Assembly (NCBI GenBank): GCA_015233045.1
Contig: JADFYL010000013.1
Span: 1-33,410 of the forward strand
Source of the DNA: Nitrospirota bacterium
GTDB lineage: Bacteria > Nitrospirota > Thermodesulfovibrionia > Thermodesulfovibrionales > Magnetobacteriaceae
Direction: 5' to 3'
DNA length: 33,410 nucleotides
Of this stretch, positions 21,571-29,624 are shown piece by piece. A program made the position numbers and the translations under genes. The stretch's first letter is position 1. Every line of letters starts with the position of its first letter. The notes beneath the pieces are model-generated. The model searched no databases and was not told where the DNA came from. It saw nothing but the letters and a program-made list of their open reading frames with translations.

Positions 21571-22671
21571 ATGAGATTGGCAATAAACGCGTCGTACTTG
21601 GGCGCAAAGACCGCCGCACTGGAGATTTTTACGAGGGAAGTCGTCCAGTGGCTTTGCCGTATTGACGAGAATGCGATTGTTTTTTCCCCCACCGTTATCC
21701 CCGGCGTCAGTGAATCGAATCTCGTGCTTACGTCTGAGGCAACCGGCGCTCCGGCTGTTAGTTATTTCAGTAATTTAATGTTCAACAATACGATCTTGCC
21801 GTATCAGCTGGCCCTGCACAGGGCTGATGTGTTGTTCTGCCCCGCTACGGAGTTTCCCTTTGTGGACGTATTGCCGATGTCAGTTATGATTCACGACTTA
21901 GACCCCCTGTTTTATCCTGAGCGCTTTGGTCTGAGGGGTGAGTATTTTAAAACCGCCCTTGCACATCTCCACAGGCGGGACATCAGGGCGCTCGTTGTGT
22001 CGAATTTTCTCCGGGAGCAGCTTTTAAATAATACCGGCACGTATATGGCAAATATTGATATAATCGGCCACGGCTTCGATTCCCAGGCATTCAGAGTGGC
22101 CAAGTCCGATATGAGATATGATTTATTGTCTGAGTTTGCGGAGCATCTTGGGATTTCTCTGCCATATATTCTTTTTTGCGCAGAGCCGAACACCCCTGCA
22201 ATGTGCGACACGGTTATAGCCGCCTTCAACGATATCAGATCGCGTATCAGGCATTCGCTGCTGATAGTTGGGCTGGACAGAGAGCCGACGCATGATATCC
22301 AATACCTCGACAGCGTTGACATTGTGGATATGCCGCCCTTGCTTTCATGCGCGGACTTGCTCATAGAGTCGTCCACGGTCGGCAATATACTGGAGGCCAT
22401 GGCCTCTGGCACACCGGCCATAGTCTCAAACACGGGGGCGCTGCCAGAGTTTGTCTGCGACCCCGCGGTGCTGTTTAACCCCTCGGACTCAATCTCGCTA
22501 AGCCGAGCCATCCTTTCGGCAATAGAAGATAAGACTCTGAGACGGGAGATGATTGACAAGGGTCTTAAGTACGTAAACAGGTTTTCATGGGAAAAGGCCG
22601 CTGAGGACATTTATGCCTCCTGTACGACGGCATATAAGGCCTCTTATGACAGAAGACAAAAAGCCAATTAA
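21571..22671 (+). CDS. GT4-type glycosyltransferase
   Basis: The 366-residue product has the two Rossmann-like halves of GT-B enzymes. The N-terminal half begins MRLAINASYLGAKTAALEIF and holds VMIHDLDPLFYPERFG; the C-terminal half has the sugar-nucleotide signature EAMASGTPAIVSNTGALPE (E-x7-E pattern of retaining GT4 enzymes), then VLFNPSDSISLSRAI. The acceptor cannot be told; wall, capsule or glycolipid are possible. GGGAG lies 7 nt before the ATG. proA begins 13 nt after its stop, so the two share a transcript although their roles seem unrelated. No membrane segment is visible, in keeping with a cytoplasmic or peripheral enzyme. Confidence 0.88.
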   Translation: MRLAINASYLGAKTAALEIFTREVVQWLCRIDENAIVFSPTVIPGVSESNLVLTSEATGAPAVSYFSNLMFNNTILPYQLALHRADVLFCPATEFPFVDVLPMSVMIHDLDPLFYPERFGLRGEYFKTALAHLHRRDIRALVVSNFLREQLLNNTGTYMANIDIIGHGFDSQAFRVAKSDMRYDLLSEFAEHLGISLPYILFCAEPNTPAMCDTVIAAFNDIRSRIRHSLLIVGLDREPTHDIQYLDSVDIVDMPPLLSCADLLIESSTVGNILEAMASGTPAIVSNTGALPEFVCDPAVLFNPSDSISLSRAILSAIEDKTLRREMIDKGLKYVNRFSWEKAAEDIYASCTTAYKASYDRRQKAN

Positions 22672-22684
22672 TACGGAGGTAATC

Positions 22685-23944
22685 ATGGATATTATCGAAT
22701 ACGTAAAAAACAAGGCGCATGAGGCGCGCGAGGGCGCGAGGGCGATAGCGGTGGCCGAGACAAAACGCAAAAACAATATATTGGCCAACATGGCCGGTGG
22801 CCTACGCGCGGACAGAGACTATCTCATAAGAGAAAATCAAAAGGATGTCACCGCGGCCAGAGAGAAAGGCCTCAGTGAGGCGATGATAGACAGGCTGACA
22901 CTCAATGAAAAAAGAATAGACGAGATGGCTGACGGCCTCATAGAGGTCTCACAGATGGCAGACCCTGTGGGCGAAATATCTAATATGCGCAAGAGGCCCA
23001 ATGAGATGCTCGTCGGCAAGATGAGAGTGCCAATAGGGGTGATAAGCATGATTTATGAGTCTCGCCCCAACGTTACCGCCGACGCCGCCGGACTGTGTAT
23101 TAAGGCCGGTAACGCGGTAATCCTCAGAGGCGGCTCAGAGGCTATAAATTCTAACAAGGCAATCGTGTCCATTTTGCGCAAAGCGCTATATGCCGAGGGC
23201 CTACCCGAGGGTGTGGTAACATTCATTGATAACACGCAAAGGGAAGTCGTCATGGAGATGTTGAAGCTTGAGGGCCTCATAGACTTAGTAATCCCAAGAG
23301 GGGGCGAGGGCCTCATTCGCGCGGTTACAGAAAACTCCCGAATCCCTGTGCTTAAACACTACAAAGGGGTCTGCCACGTGTTTGTGGACAGGGATTGCGA
23401 CCAGGGCATGGCCATGGAGATATGCTTTAATTCTAAGGTGCAGCGCCCCGGCACATGTAACGCCATGGAGACAATGCTTGTGGACGCGGTGATAGCGAAG
23501 GAGTTTCTGCCCCCGATGATAAAGCGTTTCGTAGAAGCTGACGTACGCGTCTTAGGCTGCCCTCTAACACTGGAGAGATGTCCAGAGCAAGCCGCTCCTG
23601 TCACAGAAGAGGATTATTACCGCGAGTACCTCGCGCTCAAATTAAACGTCAGGGTTGTAATCGGCCTTGACGAGGCCATCGCCCATATAACAAAGTATGG
23701 CTCGTCGCATACTGAGACAATCGTCACAAATAACCATCAGCGTGCGATGAGATTTTTACGCGAGGTTGATTCCTCGGCGGTGTTAGTAAATGCCTCAACC
23801 CGCCTAAACGATGGCGGACAGTTTGGGCTTGGCGCCGAAATCGGAATCTCCACAGACAAAATCCACGCCAGAGGCCCGATGGGGCTGCAGGAGCTGACCA
23901 CGGAGAAATTTATCGTCTTCGGCAATGGCCAGTTGAGGATGTAG
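22685..23944 (+). CDS. proA: gamma-glutamyl phosphate reductase ProA
   Basis: ProA reduces gamma-glutamyl phosphate to glutamate-5-semialdehyde with NADPH, the second step of proline synthesis. The 419-residue product shows the aldehyde dehydrogenase-like fold with IGVISMIYESRPNVTADAAG (N-terminal NADP region), LRGGSEA, and the catalytic Cys in VQRPGTCNAMETMLVD. The C-terminal FGLGAEIGISTDKIHARGPM is the family end motif. I start at ATG 22685 because CGGAGG stands 6 nt upstream; earlier in-frame codons overlap the glycosyltransferase gene. The partner proB is not adjacent. A G6/C6 hairpin follows as terminator. Confidence 0.96.
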   Translation: MDIIEYVKNKAHEAREGARAIAVAETKRKNNILANMAGGLRADRDYLIRENQKDVTAAREKGLSEAMIDRLTLNEKRIDEMADGLIEVSQMADPVGEISNMRKRPNEMLVGKMRVPIGVISMIYESRPNVTADAAGLCIKAGNAVILRGGSEAINSNKAIVSILRKALYAEGLPEGVVTFIDNTQREVVMEMLKLEGLIDLVIPRGGEGLIRAVTENSRIPVLKHYKGVCHVFVDRDCDQGMAMEICFNSKVQRPGTCNAMETMLVDAVIAKEFLPPMIKRFVEADVRVLGCPLTLERCPEQAAPVTEEDYYREYLALKLNVRVVIGLDEAIAHITKYGSSHTETIVTNNHQRAMRFLREVDSSAVLVNASTRLNDGGQFGLGAEIGISTDKIHARGPMGLQELTTEKFIVFGNGQLRM

Positions 23945-23960
23945 GAAGCGTGTGAAGAGT

Positions 23961-23984
23961 ACGAGGGGGGTTGCCCCCCTTCGT
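23961..23984 (+). terminator. terminator after proA
   Basis: Six G and six C pair around a TTG loop, with ACGA/TCGT extending the stem past a one-base bulge; TTTAA follows. The right part CCCCCCTTCGTCTTTA recurs exactly at 32905-32920. Confidence 0.6.
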
Positions 23985-24009
23985 CTTTAATCCTTAAAGC
24001 TATTCAGCA

Positions 24010-26298
24010 TCATTTCCAGGCGACGCCGGTGTAGACCCATGAGCCGTTATAATAGACATAAATATAGCCGTTCCAACCGGCTAAAATACCAGCGTTGCTG
24101 TACCACTGGATGTAATATGTGCCGCTTGGACTGGCATAGGCCGTTACGTTGCCTGCCTGAGTTCCGAAGAACGAGCCGTTTTGACTGTAGATGGCGTTTA
24201 TGATAGTGCTGGCCTTCTGAAAATCGTCAAGCGTATCAGGCCTCCACTTAATTCCTGTGTTATACCATGTTTGAGAATAGTAGTAGTATATGTACCCGTC
24301 AGACCATGCCAGCAGGGCAGTGCCGCTTGTGTACCACTGGACGTAATTTGTGCCATAGGTATCAGTGCCTGTTGTAACGCTTCCAAGCGGAGTTCCAAAA
24401 AATGAGCTCATCTTTGAATAGACACCGCTGATGGCGGCCGAGGCGGCGGCGTATGTGAGATTGGCGTTGGTATCGAAAGTTGCCGTGGCAGTCAAATTGT
24501 CCGATGACACCAGCACAGTGCATTGCTCGACAATGGACGAAGTACAGCCTGTCCAGCTCTTAAAACCATAGCCCGGATTAGGCACCGCCAAAAGTATTAC
24601 GGTAGTATTGTCGGTAAATGAGGCCGTACACGCGGAGCCGCAGTATATCCCTACCGGATTGCTTGTTACCGTGCCATTTCCGGTATTGTTGACAGCAAAT
24701 ATATGGCTGTTATAAAACACGGCCGAAATAGACTTATTTGACGACATCAATACGGTGCATTGCGTGCCATTTACTGAGTCACATCCGCTCCAGCTCTTAA
24801 ACCCGTAGCGTGGGTCAGCGGTGGCAGTCAGGGTTACCGTAGTGTTGTCAGCAAATGTGGATTTACACGAGGCCCCCTGGGTGCCGCAGTTTATACCTGT
24901 GGGGCTGCTTGTTACGGTGCCATTGCCGGTTGAGGTTACAGTCATTGTATGGTCAGTGAGGGGTACGCCAAAGACTGAGGTAACATTCTTTGTCGCCGCC
25001 ATCACAACGGTACACTGCGCTCCGCTTGAGGAATCACAACCAGTCCAGCCTGAAAAACTGTTGCCGGGATTGGGTAGCGCGGTCAGGGTTACGAACTGCG
25101 GGCATAGATAAGTGGCCGTGCCGGTGTTGCCTGCCCAGGTGATAGGGCCGGATGATGAGGCTACCGTGCCATTGCCTGTGCCGGTTTTTGTAACGCTTAT
25201 GTTATATTTGGGACGAGTCGCAGTGTAGATATATCCCCCGAAAACCGTGGCTGAAATTTTATCTCCACCCGCCGCTACCGCCGATGATGTCCACAATCTG
25301 CTGCCGGCCCCGGTTTCCTGCGTCCAGTTGTCCCCTGAATTCCATGACGTATAAATATACCCATCGGTGGAAAAACTAGTGGCGGCGAGATTAAATCCAT
25401 CAGGGCCGGACGATATGGACGTCCAGTTCAGGCTGCCCGGGCCAGTTTGCTGTGTCCATGAGACGCCGGAGTCTATTGATGTATAAATATATCCCCCATA
25501 ACCCTCTACCGCGGCGAGTTTTACGCCATCCCACGACGACGCGATGCTCCACCAGAATTTCTGTCCGGCGGAGGTTTGCGCTGTCCATGTGGTGCCGTTG
25601 TCAGAGGATGTATAAGCGTCTCCGTTTGAAGGTCCGGCAACGACCGCCGTCGCATCGTCCGATGTGGCCACGGCGTACCAATAGGCACCGCCGATGTTGC
25701 CGCAGGCGCTTGGGCTGCAGGCCGTAGAGTGCGCAACCCATGTGGCACCGCCGTCCTGCGATTTATAAATATTAGAACTACCGGAGTAGTCAGCGGCAAA
25801 GAGGATGCTTCCATCGGCGTTGGACGCCACCGCCATCCAGTCCTGGCTTTTAGCCGCCGTCCGCGCCGTCCATGTGACGCCATAATCCGACGATGTATAA
25901 ATATATCCATTCGGGGTATTGTCCGCGGCGGCAAGGTGGCTTCCATCGGTTGACGACGTTATTGAGTACCACGCCCTCTGTCCCGATTTCGTTTGCTGTA
26001 CCCATGTGGTACCGTTGTCACTTGATGTATAAATATATCCATTATATTCTGCCGCGGCAAGGTGTACTCCGTCCCTGGATGACGCTATCTTCCACCAGTA
26101 TCTCTGGCCGGAGTTCGTCTGCTCTGTCCATGTATAGCCACAGTTATAAGAAACAGCGGCGCCCCACGCGTACCCGGCCATAGACAGAATTATCGCCGCC
26201 AACAAGACGCGCAACAGCGGCTGCCGCACGGCTGGCGAAAAAACCCTTCGTTTTATCATCTCATTAATCGCTTTGACAATGTTTTGCGGCGTTGGCAT
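24010..26298 (-). CDS. large exported beta-propeller and repeat protein
   Basis: The 762-residue product has an N-terminal membrane/signal segment (about 28-47, ending AWGA). Seven BNR-like repeats follow (about 50-365), each with WTxQT, an A-S-S-x-D-G turn and GYIYTSSDNG, enough for a seven-blade propeller. Three beta repeats of about 80 residues (about 370-605) follow, with TGNGTVTS, GYGFKSWSGC and CTVLMSSNK, each with paired cysteines, similar to bacterial surface B-repeat domains. The last 147 residues (616-762) hold two copies of a Tyr/Trp-rich repeat also found in the divergent gene at 26554. AGGAGGGG precedes ATG. I infer a surface or periplasmic binding protein; no enzyme site was found. 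Confidence 0.85.
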   Translation of the reverse strand: MPTPQNIVKAINEMIKRRVFSPAVRQPLLRVLLAAIILSMAGYAWGAAVSYNCGYTWTEQTNSGQRYWWKIASSRDGVHLAAAEYNGYIYTSSDNGTTWVQQTKSGQRAWYSITSSTDGSHLAAADNTPNGYIYTSSDYGVTWTARTAAKSQDWMAVASNADGSILFAADYSGSSNIYKSQDGGATWVAHSTACSPSACGNIGGAYWYAVATSDDATAVVAGPSNGDAYTSSDNGTTWTAQTSAGQKFWWSIASSWDGVKLAAVEGYGGYIYTSIDSGVSWTQQTGPGSLNWTSISSGPDGFNLAATSFSTDGYIYTSWNSGDNWTQETGAGSRLWTSSAVAAGGDKISATVFGGYIYTATRPKYNISVTKTGTGNGTVASSSGPITWAGNTGTATYLCPQFVTLTALPNPGNSFSGWTGCDSSSGAQCTVVMAATKNVTSVFGVPLTDHTMTVTSTGNGTVTSSPTGINCGTQGASCKSTFADNTTVTLTATADPRYGFKSWSGCDSVNGTQCTVLMSSNKSISAVFYNSHIFAVNNTGNGTVTSNPVGIYCGSACTASFTDNTTVILLAVPNPGYGFKSWTGCTSSIVEQCTVLVSSDNLTATATFDTNANLTYAAASAAISGVYSKMSSFFGTPLGSVTTGTDTYGTNYVQWYTSGTALLAWSDGYIYYYYSQTWYNTGIKWRPDTLDDFQKASTIINAIYSQNGSFFGTQAGNVTAYASPSGTYYIQWYSNAGILAGWNGYIYVYYNGSWVYTGVAWK

Positions 26299-26553
26299 AT
26301 TTGCCCCTCCTGTGTAGTTTACTCATCTCCGTATCCTTATCGGCCTTGACCCTGTCATAATTTAATATTAACATACGCCCTGGCATATTTTCCACTGATT
26401 TAAACCATCACTTTCTATTGGCTGGGGGAACGATTTCTGTTTAAAGAAAAAAATTGGCGGCGGCATTAAAGTATATTCTTTACACGTACGATAATACTAT
26501 GGTAACATCAAGCTGTGAAGTGTATATTATTTAATAAGCGGAGGGCTTTGAAG

Positions 26554-27171
26554 ATGCAAAAATTCATGGGTATATGTGTTGTCGTCCTGTCTTTATGTTT
26601 GCTGGCCTCGCACCAGGTGGAGGCCGCGGATTTCAATGTAAACTCAGGCGTTGAGCAGCCGCACACATCTCCGCTGGCAGGTGGCACAGCGCGAGTTGCC
26701 GACAATGCCACGGTTGACCCTAACTACACAGCGGCTTCTACCGCCATTACCGCTATAATGACAAAGTATGCCGCGTTTTTAGGCAACCCAGCCGGTGGTA
26801 TCCAGACAAACACATACGGTTTGGGTGGAAACTATTATACCCAATGGTTTGACAACGGGATGGCCCTGATGGCATGGGTGGACGGCTATCTGTATTTGTA
26901 TTATAACGGCGCGTGGCAATCTCTTAAGACGGTTTGGAGTGCCTCAATTGCCAATGTTTATTTGGTATTCAATACGCTCGTGTATCAGTACAGTTCGTTT
27001 TTTGGCACTCCGGCCGGCGGTATGATTCACGGGACAGTGAACGGCCAGGATTATTTCGCCATGTACTTTGCAAATGGTATCGTTTTGTTCGCCGCCCCTG
27101 ACGGCTACATGTATTACTATCTCGGCGGCACATGGAAGTCTATAGGGATGACATGGACAACATCATCATAA
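26554..27171 (+). CDS. exported protein made of two Tyr/Trp-rich repeats
   Basis: The 205-residue product has a signal peptide (1-24, ending VEA) and two copies of a roughly 70-residue repeat (60-128 and 131-201). The repeats run S/A-x-F-L/F-G-x-P-A-G-G, then Y-Y-x-Q-W-F, G-x-A-L-x-A-W, D-G-Y-x-Y-x-Y-Y and end in G/K-x-x-W. The same repeat closes the 762-residue protein encoded divergently 0.25 kb away. I do not recognise the domain with confidence; it has a faint likeness to LGFP repeats, which bind cell walls. ATG 26554 is chosen because GGAGGG lies 8 nt upstream; a GTG at 26515 would spoil the signal peptide. The gap 26299-26553 holds both leaders and no clear promoter. Confidence 0.82.
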   Translation: MQKFMGICVVVLSLCLLASHQVEAADFNVNSGVEQPHTSPLAGGTARVADNATVDPNYTAASTAITAIMTKYAAFLGNPAGGIQTNTYGLGGNYYTQWFDNGMALMAWVDGYLYLYYNGAWQSLKTVWSASIANVYLVFNTLVYQYSSFFGTPAGGMIHGTVNGQDYFAMYFANGIVLFAAPDGYMYYYLGGTWKSIGMTWTTSS

Positions 27172-27184
27172 GGGGATAAATTCC

Positions 27185-27239
27185 TGAGTTGGCCGACCTT
27201 TGTGAGTCAGCCAGCCTTTGTCTGAGTTGTCCGGCCTGG
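27185..27239. repeat. three degenerate tandem ~18-nt repeats
   Basis: Units beginning TGAGT recur at 27185, 27203 and 27223, each with a GCC-rich core (TGAGTTGGCCGACCTTTG is the first). They fill the gap between an exported-protein gene and the convergent purD. Confidence 0.55.
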
Positions 27240-27244
27240 AGAGC

Positions 27245-28516
27245 TTACCTCAGCGCCCTTGCGGCGATGTCCTTTCTGTAGTGCATATCGTCAAAGTGGA
27301 TTTTGGCGGCGGCCCTGTAGGCGTTGTCTTTTGCCGCGGCGATGTCTTCGCCAAGGGCGGCAACAGTAAGCACCCTTCCAGATGCGGTGACAAGGGCGTC
27401 GTTATCGAAGGCCGTCCCGCTGTGAAAGACGAAAACCTCATCAGACGGCGTAATCGCCTCAAGTCCGGTAATCTCCTTCCCGCGCTGGAAGGCTCCTGGA
27501 TAGCCGCCCGCGGCGATAACCACGGCAACGGCAGCCTCCGGTTTCCACTGAATCGCGGTAGCGTCAAGCGTTCCGTCGTGAACAGAAAGACAGATGTCAA
27601 CGATGTCGGAGTCCAGCCTCATAAGGAGGGCCTGCGCCTCAGGGTCTCCCAAGCGGCAGTTATACTCAAGCACATAGGGCCTGCCCTCATTTATCATCAA
27701 CCCCGCGTAGAGGACGCCCTTATATTTAATGCCGTCTTTGGCAAGCAGCGATATGGTCGGACGCATGATAGTCTCCATAATGGTGTCTTGCAGCGCGCTG
27801 TCCACTAAAGGGGCCGGGCTGTAGGCGCCCATCCCGCCGGTGTTTGGCCCTTTATCGTAGTCATAGACCCGTTTGTGGTCTTGAGATGTGGGAATGGGGA
27901 CGATGGTTTTCCCGTCGGTGACGACCATAAAAGACACCTCCTCGCCGCTAAGACACTCTTCGATGATAACTCTGTTGCCGGCGTCACCGAATGCGCGGTC
28001 TATCATAATCAATCTCAAGGCACCCTCTGCCTCCTCGTATGTCGAGGCGACTATAACACCCTTGCCAGCGGCGAGGCCGTCCGCCTTGATGACTATAGGG
28101 GCGCCCATTAAGCGGATATAATCCTCCGCTTCCGGATATGACGAAAACACCTTATACCTGGAGGTTGGAAGTCCATGTCTTCGCATAAAATCCTTGGCAA
28201 AAACCTTGCTGGTCTCAAGGGCGGCGGCCTTTTGGTTCGGCCCGAATATCTTAAGGCCCTCGCGCTCAAACAAATCCACAATCCCTAGTCCAAGCGGTAC
28301 CTCAGGCCCGACAATGGTTAAGTCTATCCATTCGCATTTTACAAGGTCAACAAGGGCCTTTATGTTGTACGGGTCAGTATTATTTATACATTCAGCCAGC
28401 CCTGCAATCCCCGCGTTGCCGGGGCAGCAGTACACCTTGTCCACGCGCCTACATCTCCTCAGCGCCCACACAAGGGCGTGTTCCCTGCCTCCACCGCCTA
28501 TTACAAGAACCTTCAT
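27245..28516 (-). CDS. purD: phosphoribosylamine-glycine ligase PurD
   Basis: PurD joins glycine to phosphoribosylamine with ATP, the second step of purine synthesis. The 423-residue ATP-grasp enzyme starts MKVLVIGGGGREHALVWAL and contains PEVPLGLGIVD, ADGLAAGKGV and EECLSGEEVSF in the ATP-grasp region, then GGMGAYSPAP and YNCRLGDPEAQ, where Glu and Asn bind Mg. I start at ATG 28516 as GAGG lies 8 nt upstream and the family begins here; an in-frame start at 28591 lies inside the promoter region. A σ70 promoter at 28555-28584 gives a leader of about 30 nt. No other pur gene adjoins. Confidence 0.96.
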   Translation of the reverse strand: MKVLVIGGGGREHALVWALRRCRRVDKVYCCPGNAGIAGLAECINNTDPYNIKALVDLVKCEWIDLTIVGPEVPLGLGIVDLFEREGLKIFGPNQKAAALETSKVFAKDFMRRHGLPTSRYKVFSSYPEAEDYIRLMGAPIVIKADGLAAGKGVIVASTYEEAEGALRLIMIDRAFGDAGNRVIIEECLSGEEVSFMVVTDGKTIVPIPTSQDHKRVYDYDKGPNTGGMGAYSPAPLVDSALQDTIMETIMRPTISLLAKDGIKYKGVLYAGLMINEGRPYVLEYNCRLGDPEAQALLMRLDSDIVDICLSVHDGTLDATAIQWKPEAAVAVVIAAGGYPGAFQRGKEITGLEAITPSDEVFVFHSGTAFDNDALVTASGRVLTVAALGEDIAAAKDNAYRAAAKIHFDDMHYRKDIAARALR

Positions 28517-28554
28517 ACGATTACCTCTTCTGCTGATATATTTATTTGGGACGT

Positions 28555-28584
28555 AGTATATCGCAATGGCAGAGGTTTTTCCAA
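28555..28584 (-). promoter_or_regulatory. σ70 promoter of purD
   Basis: On the minus strand TTGGAA (28579-28584) and TATACT (28555-28560) have an 18-nt spacer. The rest of the 28517-28728 gap contains a dispersed 28-nt repeat and no gene. Confidence 0.6.
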
Positions 28585-28607
28585 CAGACATTTATTTTTT
28601 GTCGTAC

Positions 28608-28635
28608 CAAAGTAGAAATGTCCTATTCAGTTAAT
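28608..28635 (-). repeat. dispersed 28-nt repeat, copy 1
   Basis: Read on the minus strand, 26 of 28 bases match 31014-31041 (shared core AGGACATTTCTA). This copy is upstream of purD and the other directly follows the gltX stop. Confidence 0.6.
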
Positions 28636-28728
28636 AACAACCGGAAAGGTTTAGGTTGGTTTGGCACGGGGACATGTTACTAGTCCAGCCCTTTGTACGT
28701 CTTTATGCCGACTGATGCTGGCTATATT

Positions 28729-29535
28729 TTATTCTCTGAAAAAATCCAGAAGCCCAAGGCGCGCGTTTATGAGGAGTTCTGGAGGGGACGGCCACTGTTC
28801 CATGATAATCATGCCGCTGAACCGGCGGTTTATCATCCTTGCCGCGAATCCCCTCAGCCCTAGGGTGTTAGATTTTGAAGGGCCGCTAAACAGTGTCAGG
28901 TGGCTGTCAACATCTCCAAAGTTTTCGTGGGCGTGGATGTGTATTATCGGCACATCATTTGATAATCTATCAATATATCTAAGGAAATCGTTTCTGGTCT
29001 CGTGGAATATATTGGCGTGGCCAATATCAAGGCACATACCCACATGTTTGGCGGGAAGGGTTCTTATCATAGAAAATAACCGGTTAAAATCATCCGGGCC
29101 TGTGATGGTGGTGTTTTCGATGGACAGCGTAATCCGCGCCTTTGCGGTGATGTCTATCAGGGGAATCAGGGATTTCAGATAGTTCCCGATTCCATGTTCT
29201 GTGAAAAAATGAATATTTATATTTGACGCCCCGACGTCACAGGCAAACTCCGCGTGCTTAATAAAAACATCTGAAAAGCCGTCTGATAAGGGGTCAGCAT
29301 GGGCGGGGCAATGTACGGACAAAGCCAACCCGCTCTTGCGGGAATCCTCCCTGATGCGAAATCTGTCCTGCGTTGTGGCATCCCCGATATCCCATCCCTG
29401 TCCCCATGATTTTTTGTCAGAGAACCACTCAAAGGCGTCAAAACCGTTGTTGAGCGCGAAGTCAAATGGTAGTTCATGTGGCTGTGCTGAGAAGGCGGTC
29501 TGATTGCCCATTCTAATATTTCTTTTATCAGTCAT
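28729..29535 (-). CDS. xylose-isomerase-like TIM-barrel protein
   Basis: The 268-residue product belongs to the AP-endonuclease-2 / sugar phosphate isomerase-epimerase class. Barrel strands and metal ligands are visible in order: FDAFEWF, LSVHCPAH, NINIHFF, LSIENTT (Glu), MCLDIGHAN (Asp/His), IIHIHAHEN (His), DSHLTLFSG and MIIMEQW (Glu). These fit a divalent-metal site for sugar isomerisation, epimerisation or phosphate-diester hydrolysis, but the substrate cannot be named. ATG 29535 is preferred since GAGGG stands about 7 nt upstream; a longer frame to 29658 overlaps gltX and lacks a ribosome site. It is divergent from gltX with an 89-nt gap. Confidence 0.82.
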   Translation of the reverse strand: MTDKRNIRMGNQTAFSAQPHELPFDFALNNGFDAFEWFSDKKSWGQGWDIGDATTQDRFRIREDSRKSGLALSVHCPAHADPLSDGFSDVFIKHAEFACDVGASNINIHFFTEHGIGNYLKSLIPLIDITAKARITLSIENTTITGPDDFNRLFSMIRTLPAKHVGMCLDIGHANIFHETRNDFLRYIDRLSNDVPIIHIHAHENFGDVDSHLTLFSGPSKSNTLGLRGFAARMINRRFSGMIIMEQWPSPPELLINARLGLLDFFRE

Positions 29536-29624
29536 CCGGGAACCCTCGGTTATTATAGTAGGGCGTTGCGATTTTTGGCAATCATATATGTTACAATACA
29601 CAGCTGTAGTGATAAGGAGGTTTT

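Noticed and set aside
27218-27808. Plus-strand reading frame of 196 codons
   Set aside because: It is antisense to purD, whose motifs are intact, and its protein has no recognisable pattern.
28655-28680. σ54-like TGGCAC upstream of purD
   Set aside because: The -24 part is present but the -12 GC is not at the required spacing.
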